From positions 3,340,501 through 3,404,500 of the forward strand of contig CM074760.1 of the NCBI GenBank assembly GCA_037355855.1: DNA of 64,000 nt. The letters are read 5' to 3'. Of this stretch, positions 46,777 to 55,947 are shown piece by piece; position 1 is the stretch's first letter, and every line of letters starts with the position of its first letter. Below the pieces are notes generated by a model. That model had not been told where the DNA came from and ran no database searches. It saw only the letters and a list, made by a program, of their open reading frames with translations. The translations under genes and the position numbers were made by a program. This stretch comes from Pseudo-nitzschia pungens (Eukaryota; Bacillariophyta; Bacillariophyceae; Bacillariales; Bacillariaceae).

Positions 46777-47016
46777 GGTTGATTTGATTCAGAGCGTTCG
46801 ATCGATTCGTTGTGCAATCGATTCGTATCGGTTGGTTCGTAGAGATCGTTTCGTAGATATCGATCGTTTCGTTCGATCGGTTCTTTCGGAGATTCCGATT
46901 GTAGGATTTCGCTTGTCAGGGTATTGTTGTATCCCTGTTGTTTAGGATAAAGGATGTTTTGGATTCAGTACTGAGTTGGTTCTGTTTCTACTTTAAAGCA
47001 CAAACAGTAATTACTG

Positions 47017-47344
47017 TGTTACGGTCTAGAGTAGAAATACACGATAGGAGTATTTTAAAGATGAAAGGTTAATAAATTGTGTTATAAAAGAGAATGGTTG
47101 AATACTTTACGAGATGGGAATGATTCCTTGAGTATGGAATGAATGATCGAACAATGATATAATTGTTCGTCGGGCATAATATCAATAATTGGTGAGTCAT
47201 GGGAATCTTTGTTTGAATTGTATGTATATTCCTGTACGTTGAATATTCAGTATATGTACATGAATATCATACATATTGGAGTATATGCGGGATTCAATAA
47301 TCATTTAGAGCCTCTCGTAGGGGTACCTACGTCAGCCCGTAACA
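47017..47344 (-). repeat. Right LTR (5' LTR in element orientation)
   Basis: 328 bp, TG...CA ends, nearly identical to the left LTR. The flank on its right is AGTGG. The sequence next to it inside the element (CAGTAATTACTGTTTGTGC on the minus strand) is where a primer-binding site should be; I do not recognise the tRNA. Confidence 0.93.
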
Positions 47345-47769
47345 AGTGGAGTCAACCAAGTTGGACATTTCTGCTAAGCGTCAAATGATAGCTAATCTCC
47401 AAACACCAGAATGCCTGAAACCAGAAAGTGGATGTGTTGGAACACCGAATTCAAATGTGTCTGCTGTTCCATCTGTTCAATCTGATCAATCCATTACGTC
47501 ACCAATCAGTAGTATTTCTCCTCGGAATAATACTCTTTAAATGTTGTTTAAAAAACATTATTTTACTATAACAGAAAAAAGCAAAAAGACTACAGGAGCG
47601 GTCGGAAATAGAAAAACATGCGCACCGCGCGACAGGTTAAGTTTTTTCAAAATGATACGTATGAACTTACCGTACATACTACATATATCAACGTGTGATT
47701 TACGTATTACTACGTAATACGTAGAACGATTAAAAAGGGGAACCGGGAAACTAAAAATTGGGTTTTTTT

Positions 47770-47895
47770 TACGTAATTAATTAATTACGTATACGTAATT
47801 AATTAATTACGTACGTAATTAATTAATTACGTACGTAATTAATTAATTACGTACGTAATTAATTAATTACGTACGTAATTAATATTACGTACGAT
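47770..47895. repeat. Palindromic ACGTAATTAATTAATTACGT array, left arm
   Basis: At least five copies of a self-complementary 20-mer ACGTAATTAATTAATTACGT in tandem, then ACGATTGGATTTAATT units to about 47945. A matching array lies at 49020-49072 in the right arm. Each unit is a perfect palindrome, so the array can fold alone or pair with the other arm. Confidence 0.85.
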
Positions 47896-48220
47896 TGGAT
47901 TTAATTACGTACGATTGGATTTAATTACGTACAATTGGATTTAATTACGCACGATTTCACAATTAAGCTCTTAAGTGGCTTATATAATAATTGAAGCTGG
48001 ATAATAACATGGTAAAAATTTACTAAAGCCTATCAAGTTAGCGCTTAGGCTATTTTTTAAGCCAAGATACTATAGACGTATAAGGTATACGCGCCATTCA
48101 AAATGCCGCTGATAGCCACTTATACCGGTAACTTACGTACTATATGCCCTTTATCAATGTAAAACTTAAGCCTTTTATTAAAGCCTCCAAATTGCTTCAA
48201 TTTGATGACAAGGACGATGT

Positions 48221-48710
48221 AAGTGGCCCTGACAGCCACTTATTCGTACGTACCTGACGGTACGGTACGTACGGTACTCAGGACAGAGTGACCCGACAGC
48301 CAATTCCTGCTTTAAATCTTCGCCTAAAAGGCACCGTTTAAAGTGGCGCTGACAGCCACTTATTCGTACCGTACTCAGCTATAGTGATTTACGGTACCGT
48401 TACCAGTACCGTTACCAGTAAAGGCGCCGTTTGTATTATCGACGCGTTGCTGCTTGCTGCTGCTTGCTGTCCCCCCTGTATTATCGAAGCGTTGCTGCTG
48501 CTCGTCGCTGCTTGCTGTCCCCCCCTGTATTATTATCGACGCGTTCCTGCTTGCTGTCCCCCCCTGTGTTATCGGTTACTGCTTGCTGTTCCCCTGTATT
48601 AATTTTTTTCTACATAAATCCCTGTACAATTTGTACTGGAAAATCGAATTTTTTGATTGGCTCATTCACTCAGCACCTCTAAGTGGCGCTGACAGCCATT
48701 TATTGGTACG
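48221..48710. repeat. Dispersed hairpin word AAGTGGCxCTGACAGCCACTTAT
   Basis: Copies at 48221-48250, 48341-48370 and 48681-48710, with a weaker one near 48105-48124. AAGTGGC and GCCACTT form a 7-bp stem around CTGACA or GCTGACA. Each copy is followed by TATTCGTACG or TATTGGTACGG, which continues into GTAC palindromes. Confidence 0.75.
48437..48600 (+). repeat. Central tandem GCTGCTTGCTGTCCCCCC units
   Basis: About four degenerate copies (40-60 bp) of GCTTGCTGTCCCCCCTGTATTATCGACGCGTT-type sequence at the centre of the foldback element. The C-run varies from 4 to 7. No long frame with an ATG. Confidence 0.75.
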
Positions 48711-49359
48711 GTACCTAGCGCCATTATATTATCTTTGCTTAAAAAATAGCCAAAGCGCTACATTGATAGACTTAAGTACATTTATGTGGCTGTTAGCGGC
48801 ACTTTAAAAGGCGCATACATTGTCCTTGTCATCAAATTGAAGCAATTTGGAGGCTCTAATAAAAGGCTTATGTTTTACATTGATATAGGGCATATTTAAA
48901 TTATTATCGCGTCATTAAATTCGCTACTTTACCTATTTAAGCCACATAGTTACGTAATTAATCTTCAATCGTACGTAATTAACTGCAATCGTACGTAATT
49001 AACTGCAATCGTACGTAATATTAATTACGTACGTAATTAATTAATTACGTACGTAATTAATTAATTACGTGAACCAAAAACAACTATTTTTAGTTTCCTG
49101 GTTTTAGTTTCCCGGTTCCCCCTTTTTAAATTTGAATCGTGGAATACGTAAATCACACGTTGATATATGTAGTGTGTACGGTAAGTTTATACTTCGTACG
49201 TATCATTTTGAAAAAACTTAACCTGTTGCGCGTTGCGCACGTTTTTCTATTTCCGACCGCTCCAGAGCTACACTTTGGAATGTATATCTGTAGGAAAATC
49301 CATGCAAGCATTTGTTTTCTTTATTTCTTATCACATTAAATGATAATGGATAGTAACTT

Positions 49360-49508
49360 CATACATTACAGTGAATCCCTTGTTCACCCCTCAAGGATAC
49401 TATGTGGATACACTTTCTAGCATTATAGAATCTAACCCAAGTAGGCGGTAACTGCATACATTACTGTAGATCATTTTTCACCCCTCAAGGATACTCTATG
49501 GATTAACA
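49360..49508 (+). repeat. 95-bp-period repeat, two copies
   Basis: CATACATTAC...TTCACCCCTCAAGGATACT starts at 49360 and again at 49455. The copies are diverged. They lie just outside the foldback element and may be subterminal repeats of an older DNA transposon. Confidence 0.65.
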
Positions 49509-49561
49509 GTAAAGTATTACAGAAACTAACTTCTTTTGTAACTACCCAGCACCCCCTACTT

Positions 49562-49620
49562 TTTAAGATGCAACTACCCTTTTAAGATGTGACTACCCTT
49601 CTAAGATGTGACTACCTTTT
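49562..49620 (+). repeat. 18-bp tandem repeat TAAGATGTGACTACCCTT, three copies
   Basis: Three adjacent units with small changes (GCAACTACCC, GTGACTACCC, GTGACTACCT). They lie upstream of the frame at 49780. Subterminal short repeats of this kind often bind transposases, but that is inference. Confidence 0.75.
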
Positions 49621-49779
49621 TGATGTATAATTTTGATCTGGCCAGATTTTGGGGTTGATGAAGGAAGACCTGAGGAATGAATCCAACTCTTGTCTTTTGT
49701 TGGGGGGGTGGCTTGCAACCGACCTAAAAACTACCATTGTCTTCCTCAACAGTGTGGAAAAACTATTCTTCCTTATTTC

Positions 49780-50328
49780 ATGAAACAAGTGGAATTTGAA
49801 CAGGAACTAAGCCAATTTTTTCCCAATGCTTCCAATGTTTTAAACATCAAGAAAGGCATAGCAACAATCCTCAAAGAAGGGCAAAAAACTGTAAGGAAAT
49901 ATTATGGTGATGGGATTTTTAATAACCCAGGGAGGAACTTTCTTTTTGGCCGGAGACTTGGAATGGTTTTTGACAAGGAATTCACTGATTGCTGCTTTGA
50001 GTTAATCAATTTCTATGTGGAGAAATTGACCATTCTTCTCCGTCATTGTGACTCATTGAATGGATTCAGAGATGGTTATATCTATGGTTTTGCATGGTCT
50101 TACACTGTAGAAGTAAATGGAGCCATGTACAGGGTGACTATGATTGCAGTATGCAGGAAGTTCTGTCGTAACTGGGTTGCAAAGTATCAGACAACTACTG
50201 ACCCTGGCAAAAAGCAGACAAAATGCAATGGTACAAAGAGAAATGGAGAACTTTGTACTTTCTGCCCCCTTAGTGAACAGGTTTTTGCTGGATTGGAGAA
50301 TTATAATGAGTTCCAAACAAATCCATAA
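49780..50328 (+). CDS. Unknown small protein next to a PIF/Harbinger transposase
   Basis: 182 residues from the first ATG (49780); the frame is open further left (to about 49690) but without ATG. Segments such as KYYGDGIFNNPGRNFLFGRR, FELINFYVEKLTILLRHCD and YRVTMIAVCRKFCRNW are followed by several Cys (KQTKCNGTKRNGELCTFCPL), possibly a small metal site. No known domain recognised. It points towards the transposase remnant on the other strand (convergent, about 350 bp apart), so it may be the second ORF of the same DNA transposon. Confidence 0.5.
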   Translation: MKQVEFEQELSQFFPNASNVLNIKKGIATILKEGQKTVRKYYGDGIFNNPGRNFLFGRRLGMVFDKEFTDCCFELINFYVEKLTILLRHCDSLNGFRDGYIYGFAWSYTVEVNGAMYRVTMIAVCRKFCRNWVAKYQTTTDPGKKQTKCNGTKRNGELCTFCPLSEQVFAGLENYNEFQTNP

Positions 50329-50682
50329 CCTCCATAAGCTCCGATCTTTTCTTCATCACCATATCAGTATTGCTACTAACATGAACAATGATGTTATAAG
50401 AGTAGTGCTACTGTGACATAAGAGAATGGTAAAAAATATTATTAGTATATGAATATTATCAATCAATCAATATTATTAGAACTTATAATTATGGTTGCTG
50501 ACCCCCTCTTGTATTCTGGGGCCATACAATTTGCTGGTGTTTGTTCATAATATTGAAGTGTGTAACAAGCTTGGAACGAAACGTAGTTTGACACAAATTT
50601 CTCATAACATTGGGGTTAGTTGTGGAAACATGTGTAGACCCCAATTCAGGTTCAGAGTCAGCGTTCAGCAAACCCTCAGGGT

Positions 50683-52125
50683 TCAAGTCATTGCCAGCAC
50701 CCATACCAGAATAGTGATACAATGAGGAAAAGATTGCAACCGCCTGAGTGCAAAAGGTAGGTTGTCTGTTTCTTCTGCAGGTTCTACATGTTCCCACTCA
50801 TCAATTTGATCATCAGCCACAAGGAGTAAATTATGCAGCGCACAACAAGTTTTCCAAATTTTGTCTACAGATTCCATGGATCTCAAGCGGATGGGGTTTT
50901 TCAATACAGACCATCTTTGTTTCATGATACCAAATGTGCACTCTGCGTCTTTCCTCGTGGACTCCACCCATTGTGACCACTGCTCGTCTTTAGAAGTCAA
51001 TGCATTCTTGATTGAAGGAATAGAAGTGCTCCAATTGAGGTAACCATTATCAACCAAGAGCCAACAACCTTTATACTGAACCTTAATCACTTTCCCATTG
51101 GAATCCAGATCATACAAGAAAAAATCAACTTTGGGAAGAAGTTCACCAGTCTGCAAACCATTCATTACCTTGTCAAAACGTTGAAGAGTCTTGCCATTCC
51201 ATGAAGAGGGGTGGCCTGACGTTGTATGCAATATTAAACGTTGATGACTGCATGTGAGGTTGTATGTGCGGGATGAATAAGGTAGCTTGTACCCAGAGTG
51301 CAATCTTCATAGTCCATGAGCACATGGAGCCATGGCAATATGCATTGCATCAGTGCTACCAATGCAACCAGCAAAACCTGCCTTTTCCATGTCAGCAATA
51401 TGGTCATTTGCCTGTAGAGGCGTTGTGGGGAGTTTGACATGCTCATCATATAGTTCTCTGCTTCCATAGCGAATGAATAGGTGGAGAAATTGCCTGTGGG
51501 TTTCAGTAGATATAGCAGTAGCCTCCTCAATATCGTCAAGGGTCCATGCCCTACCCAAGTATCTGAGTGCTCCAAGAAGTAAAAGAGGTAATGGTGAAAC
51601 AGGACGCCTGAATTTGTCAACCCTTCCAGTTTTCTAATGGTGGAAGGATGGATGATTTTCCATCTTCTTCAGAAGATTACAAAATTCCCCATATGGAATT
51701 CTGAAATGGAGGCAGAATTTTTTCAAACCAAGTGGCGTCAGATGATCACCGTTAGCAACATAGTAGATGTGCCAAAAAGTCTTGGTGGGAGTAATCCTGT
51801 CAACTGTTCCGTCAATTGTTGTATATTCAATAAAGTGTTGCTGGCAACTCCTTTTATGAGGTTTGGGTGGGAGAGAGAGTATTGTCCAGTTCCTTAGCAG
51901 GTTCTCCAACTTCCGTTTTCAATTTATCAATTCAACATCCATTTCTTCATCTTCCTTCGCTAAAGAATAGAAAAATTGTTCAAATGGGTCATCAGAGGCC
52001 ATGAAAGCAAAAGGACAATCCATTGGTTGGTTGTTCCTTAAATTCATGCTGGTTCCATTGCTTTGTTTGTTCCTTGTTTTGTTCCTCTGCTTCGTTCGTT
52101 GTTCATGGTCACAAAAAGGCTGCAT
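50683..52125 (-). pseudogene. PIF/Harbinger-type DDE transposase with three in-frame stops
   Basis: A single frame runs from the ATG at 52125 to 50683 (about 480 codons) without any frameshift, but with a TGA at 51921-51919, a TAG at 51636-51634 and a TGA at 51309-51307. Motifs of the DDE_Tnp_4/plant-transposon family are present: GCIGSTDAMHIAM (first Asp), GCWLLVDNGYLNWS (second Asp) and ESTRKDAECTFGIMKQRW (Glu), then CCALHNLLL. The N-terminus is Lys/Arg/Asn-rich, followed by FWHIYYVANGDHLTPLGLKK. The lack of frameshifts suggests loss of function is recent, or that one or more stops are sequence errors. Terminal inverted repeats were not found. Confidence 0.8.
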
Positions 52126-52641
52126 AGAAGAATTGTTTGCCTTGCACAGATCTTACTTCGTAGTAGTACAATAAAACTGGTGGTCAATTAATTCTCACAT
52201 TCACCAGCAGCAATACATGATCTGGTACTACTGGTGAATACTCACAATCCTACTACTGTCCTCCCCCTAAGTCACATAATTGAGCTCTAAATGACTGAAA
52301 GGAAAAGAACTACTGTACTATGTTGTGTAAAAAACTTTGTTGTGAGAATACTACCAGAGTGAGCTCAAGAATCTTTGACTCTACACAGCAAGAACCAATT
52401 CAGACTTCACTCTGATGTGCATCTAAGGTAGATTCTATTTCTTGCAACGGTCTCCAAAAAGTTGATCAGCCGCGGAGTATTCATCCAGTGTTCTCCAATT
52501 TGATACAAACGATCCAGACAGAACCAAAATGGATGGAATTGAATCATGGGTACATGCATTACGTTGTTGTCAGTTGATGATGCCGTATTGTTATCCATTC
52601 AAAGCCCGTCTTCCAAACCCACAAATGTTGCATGCTTGTAC
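52126..52641. other. Intergenic, no supported gene
   Basis: About 500 bp, AT-rich, containing a small inverted repeat ATTCACCAG...CTGGTGAAT (about 52199-52241) that could mark an old element end. Confidence 0.45.
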
Positions 52642-53526
52642 TTAGTTCCCAGTAGCGGATTTGGCAAGTTGTTTTATGGCCTGCGTTTTGACCTCTTTGG
52701 AAATCCGGGCCTCGATTCTTTTGTCCTCTTCCTCGGCGATCTGTTCCCGGATCTTGCGGTAGGATGGATAACGGCAGAGGATGTAAGTGTTGAAAAGGGC
52801 GACACCGGCCATCACAGACGCCATTGCAATTCCCATAGCTCCGCCAAAAGCCCAGCACACCGATCCCAAGATCAAATAAAAAAGGAATCTCCAGAACGAG
52901 TTGAACAAGAAGCCGAAATTTACGGCGATCATAACACGGAGAAACTTGAGTTGGGTTTCAAGACAGCAAATCAACAATCCACCACAAATGGTGTAGACCG
53001 CCAAGACGGTTCCCGAAATTGGTGGGAGGGATAAAATATGAAGAATCTGCACGTTCGGATTTTCGGTAACACAATTGATGGCACGAACAATGACCACAGG
53101 TTCAATTTGGTTAGTGATATGAAGATGTACAAATCGGCACCAGCTGTCGGCGGTAAGAGGCAATCAACAGCAGGAAATGGATTTGGATACCCTCGGTGTC
53201 TCGTTTGGAAACACACTGCCGGAGAGCCGATTCCCGCACATGCACGACTCCGCCGATCCAACCAACAACACGCTCTCGTTTCGTCGTTTGACTGACTCGT
53301 TGATAATTCCGTCACCTACCGAGACTGCAATAAGAGAAGCGGCGGCTCCTAAGTTCAAGAGGCGCATCATCAAAATCACCGATGGCAGATCCTTATCGTC
53401 GTTCGACACGGTGCTGGTGGTAGCTGCGTTCCCAGTGTTGCTCTCGATGCTCAACGGATCCACGGCCGGGGCGGCAGGCGCTGGGGCAGGAGCGGGTGTT
53501 TCGAGCCAAGATGGAGATGTAGACAT
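52642..53526 (-). CDS. COPI-associated/TVP15-type Golgi membrane protein, two exons
   Basis: Exons 53526-53320 and 53046-52642 give 203 residues; donor GTAGGT, acceptor GCAG, phase 0. The family (COPI_assoc, yeast Tvp15) comprises four-helix proteins of Golgi vesicles. After a Pro/Ala-rich N-terminus the helices read MMRLLNLGAAASLIAVSI (rebuilt across the intron), SGTVLAVYTICGGLLICCLE, VMIAVNFGFLFNSFWRFLFY and AMGIAMASVMAGVALFNTYI. The cytosolic tail is charged (YRKIREQIAEEEDKRIEARI). The gene sits alone between transposon remnants yet has intact frames and splice sites, so it is probably active. The exact Golgi function of the family is poorly known. Confidence 0.8.
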
Positions 53527-54214
53527 GGTGAAGATCAAATAATGTGTTTGTTTGCCGTGCGAAGAAGTGAAAGGAATAAATGAAGAGAACCCAGGATACT
53601 AGTGTTCGTAGTCTAGGGTTTCAGCGACTTTGTCTTCTGCTTGGAAGGAAGGATGCAGTAACTTAATTATCGAGCTTCGCGTCTAGCGTCCGACAAAAGG
53701 AGTACGATAACCTTACGAAGTAAGGTTACTACATTATTTTGTTTGATTTTGTTGTTGTTGCCGTTTATTCGTGTCATTTCCAACTTTGGAGAGCTTGCTC
53801 GCGGGTCGTCCGTTCGATCTAGGACTAGATTGACTAAATATTTTCCGGGGAGGATTTTGAGATTGATTATTCTTCATTCAGCTCACCAAAGACGTAGTAA
53901 TTCGTACGAGTATCTTACTTGTAGTCGTACGAGTACTGGTACGTACGATACTGAATACCGTGATGATACAAGTACAATCTGAAATCTGCAACTATGCACA
54001 GTACAATAAACACGTACACTTGTACGTACACGTAACGAGGCGCGCGCATAATACACAATCAGTTGAATGAATCGTACCTCATACCGGTATGTCTAAAGAC
54101 CACTGGAATGCATCACAAAATTATTTGTAAGTCAAAACTCAAAAACACTGCATAAAATCACGTGATAAACTTGACACCGAATTTCTTTTGAAATGTTATC
54201 TGATTTTACTTGAC
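53527..54214. other. Intergenic, no supported gene
   Basis: Upstream of the TVP15-type gene. AACCTTACGAAGTAAGGTT, a near-perfect palindrome made of both spacer words, lies at about 53711-53729. TACGTACACGTAACG-type repeats lie near 54015. Confidence 0.5.
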
Positions 54215-54455
54215 GGACGACGAGTAGCAGCGGCGGCGGGAGCAGCAGCACCAGGAGCAGCAGGATCAACAGCAGCAACACCAGGGGGAGGAGCAGGAGC
54301 ACCAGGAGCAGGATGACGAGTAGCAGCGGCGGCATGAGCAGGAGCAGCAGCAGCAGCAGCACCAGGAGTAGCGGGAGCAGCATCAGGAGCAGGACAACGA
54401 GTAGCGGCGGCGGCGGCGGAAGCAGCAGCAGCAGCAGCAGCAGCGGGAGCAGTAT
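54215..54455. repeat. Minisatellite, about 81-96-bp unit, three copies
   Basis: Three degenerate units begin GACGACGAGTAGCAGCGGCG (54215), GATGACGAGTAGCAGCGGCG (about 54312) and GACAACGAGTAGCGGCGGCG (about 54394). The inside is GCAGCA/GGAGCA. On the minus strand it reads as an Ala/Pro-rich frame without an ATG, which I regard as non-coding. Confidence 0.75.
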
Positions 54456-55473
54456 TACGAACGCTAAAGAGAATACCTAATCCCAAGTGCTCAATCAGTT
54501 GTACGGTACAAAATCCTCAGTGAAAGCAATATCGTAGTAGTTTTCAATAATTTGAAATTCTGTGCAATCTGAAGAAGAGTGTAGTCATCATCATAATCTC
54601 ACGAACTTCATCTGAGAACCAGCCCATTCTCACGTCCGCACCAGAGTCCTTTGCAGCAGCATAACTTCTTGATGACAGCACAGTAGTATCATTGTTTTTA
54701 GTAGCAGTGATAAGAACTTCTTGTTCTACTACTACACGATTGCCTGTAACAACAGGCGAGGATTTCATCCTTGCTCCTTCTTGCTTGAAGAACGTGGTGG
54801 ACGAAACTGTGATTATTTTTCTTTTTTCATTTATTCATTCGATATTTGGACTAGCCATGATTTCTATGATTCCCACGAAAAAATAATGTACAAATACAAT
54901 TCCTCCTCCTCTTTTGATATATCGGTGAACTGTAACTATGCATAGAGAAGTGGGGAAAATTAGTTGTCACGGTGCCGTGGTTTTTGATAAAATCCATGAA
55001 CAGGCTCAACGTCGACAAACTAGTACATTGCCACTCAAATGACTTTTCAAAAGTGTGCCCAGCACAAAATGATTGAGCTTGTGTCTTCTGGCCACACTTC
55101 GTCAATCGTGGCATGATAATGATGCTGTTCCTTAGTATTCTTCATGACGATGATTGTATTACGAAACAACATTTTGGTTGCCTCTCACCTTTCACATCCT
55201 ATGAACACGACAAGAGTATGAAGGGAGTCCCTGTTCCACAGTCACGCCAATAAATCGAACCTTCCAACAACCTTGAGTACAAAATTGGATATCCAGGATA
55301 CTTTGCTTCAGGGATCTGTGACCGAGTCAGAAACAAGAATGTTTGTAGGAAAATCTAATTACAATTTTGAAACCAAACTTTGCTCATTTTAGTGTATTGA
55401 TCTGTTTTAGCAGGCCTTGCGACAAATATGTTTGCTTCGTTCATAGATCACTGGTAAATGGTCACAGGCGTCC
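54456..55473. other. Spacer with two doubtful small frames
   Basis: The minus-strand frames 54768-54544 (74 aa, has ATG) and 55114-54851 (87 aa) have no recognisable motif. In another frame 55130-55040 reads EQHHYHATIDEVWPEDTSSI, which looks like a decayed coding piece followed by stops. Possibly remnants of a mobile element. Confidence 0.35.
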
Positions 55474-55947
55474 TCAGTCAGAAATGTATCGAATCAGATC
55501 AAACGCGAATGACCAACAATTATTACTGACAAGGTGGAGGTCCCGGTCGTATTCCTCGCAAAACCGAGCAGCCCGTTCGGCGTAAAGTTTCGTCGATTCG
55601 TCCCCATTGCAGTTATCACCGCTGCATTGTTTGCCGTTTTGTGCTTTGCGATTATTCCCCATCTGTCTGGCTGTTGCTGGTACTGCTTGCAACGTGATCA
55701 ATTTCTGAATGGTTTCTGTGGATTCTGCATTCACTGGTACGAAATCAAATACGTGTGAATCGCCCACTTCTACTTTGCAATGGATCGGGAGCCAACCAGG
55801 TCCTCCTATGAGAGGAGAGGGCTTCAATTTTACTCGTCCATCGAGTAACAACTGCAGTGAACTCACTACAGGCGAAGCAATGGCCAAGCATGATATTACA
55901 ACAATTAAAAAAGTGTAGAATGAAGAGCGGACGCAGTGGGATCTCAT
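55474..55947 (-). CDS. Small secreted or ER-anchored protein with His...NNCW motif
   Basis: 157 residues, ATG at 55947. The signal peptide or anchor is YTFLIVVISCLAIASPVVSS. The rest has GGPGWLPIHCKVEVG, HVFDFVPVNAESTETIQKLI, TLQAVPATAR and, near the end, LHLVSNNCWSFAFDLIRYIS. A His early and an Asn-Cys late, followed by a hydrophobic helix, recalls the permuted papain folds (PPPDE, LRAT), but the match is only by pattern. The frame is intact. Enzymatic role is unknown; the call as a real gene rests on the signal peptide and the balanced composition. Confidence 0.55.
   Translation of the reverse strand: MRSHCVRSSFYTFLIVVISCLAIASPVVSSLQLLLDGRVKLKPSPLIGGPGWLPIHCKVEVGDSHVFDFVPVNAESTETIQKLITLQAVPATARQMGNNRKAQNGKQCSGDNCNGDESTKLYAERAARFCEEYDRDLHLVSNNCWSFAFDLIRYISD

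Larger units (their letters stand above)
44269..47344 (-). mobile_element. Non-autonomous LTR retrotransposon carrying gag only (TR-GAG-like), Ty1/copia type
   Basis: 3076 bp with two LTRs of 328 bp (44269-44596 and 47017-47344). The LTRs begin TGTTACGG and end CCGTAACA. I find one difference (C/T near 44476 and 47224), so the insertion is recent. A 5-bp target duplication AGTGG flanks it (44264-44268 and 47345-47349). The only long gene is gag, on the minus strand, so the right LTR is the 5' one. Between gag and the 3' LTR (44597-45708) there is no protease, integrase or reverse transcriptase, so it must be mobilised in trans. A 95-bp block inside (45236-45330) is shared with the right-edge element. 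Confidence 0.9.
43088..47540 (+). pseudogene. Decayed coiled-coil gene, interrupted by an LTR retrotransposon
   Basis: The ATG at 43088 opens MASTSRSAACSISSTTVS..., ending at a TGA (43316-43318). Further readable segments (MKRKEQEQFLYDVFHG; KDAIRNCKKTLSFAEQF; YETRLKNLMTEREQMVELLK at 44087-44255) lie in shifting frames, so several frameshifts and stops have accumulated. The Lys/Glu-rich coiled coil was broken by the element at 44269-47344. Joining the flanks through the AGTGG duplication continues as EEVESTKLDISAKRQMIANL to a stop at 47540, although the part left of the insertion needs one frame change in its A-run. The layout (polar N-terminus, C-terminal coiled coil) recalls DNA-binding accessory proteins of some DNA transposons, but this is only a guess. 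Confidence 0.5.
47595..49263. mobile_element. 1.7-kb foldback (long inverted-repeat) element
   Basis: The arms are long imperfect inverted repeats. GGAGCGGTCGGAAATAG at 47595 matches the complement ending at 49263, and pairing continues through GGTTAAGTTTTTTCAAAATG and CAACGTGTGATTTACGTATT. Inner arms pair again: 48143-48215 with 48822-48894. Between lie (ACGTAATTAATTA)n arrays, hairpins with the word AAGTGGCGCTGACAGCCACT, and a central GCTGCTTGCTGTCCCCCC tandem. No coding gene is credible. CTACA is seen on both sides (47590-47594; 49268-49272), but the right copy sits 4 bp off the arm end, so the target duplication is uncertain. Confidence 0.8.

Noticed and set aside
50683..52125. Stop-codon reassignment to explain three stops in the transposase
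   Set aside because: The host genes in the same window use TGA, TAG and TAA as normal stops at the ends of well-matched proteins.
54196..54486. Ala/Pro-rich 96-codon frame on the minus strand
   Set aside because: It is the translation of a GCAGCA minisatellite, starts with TTG, and has no ATG.
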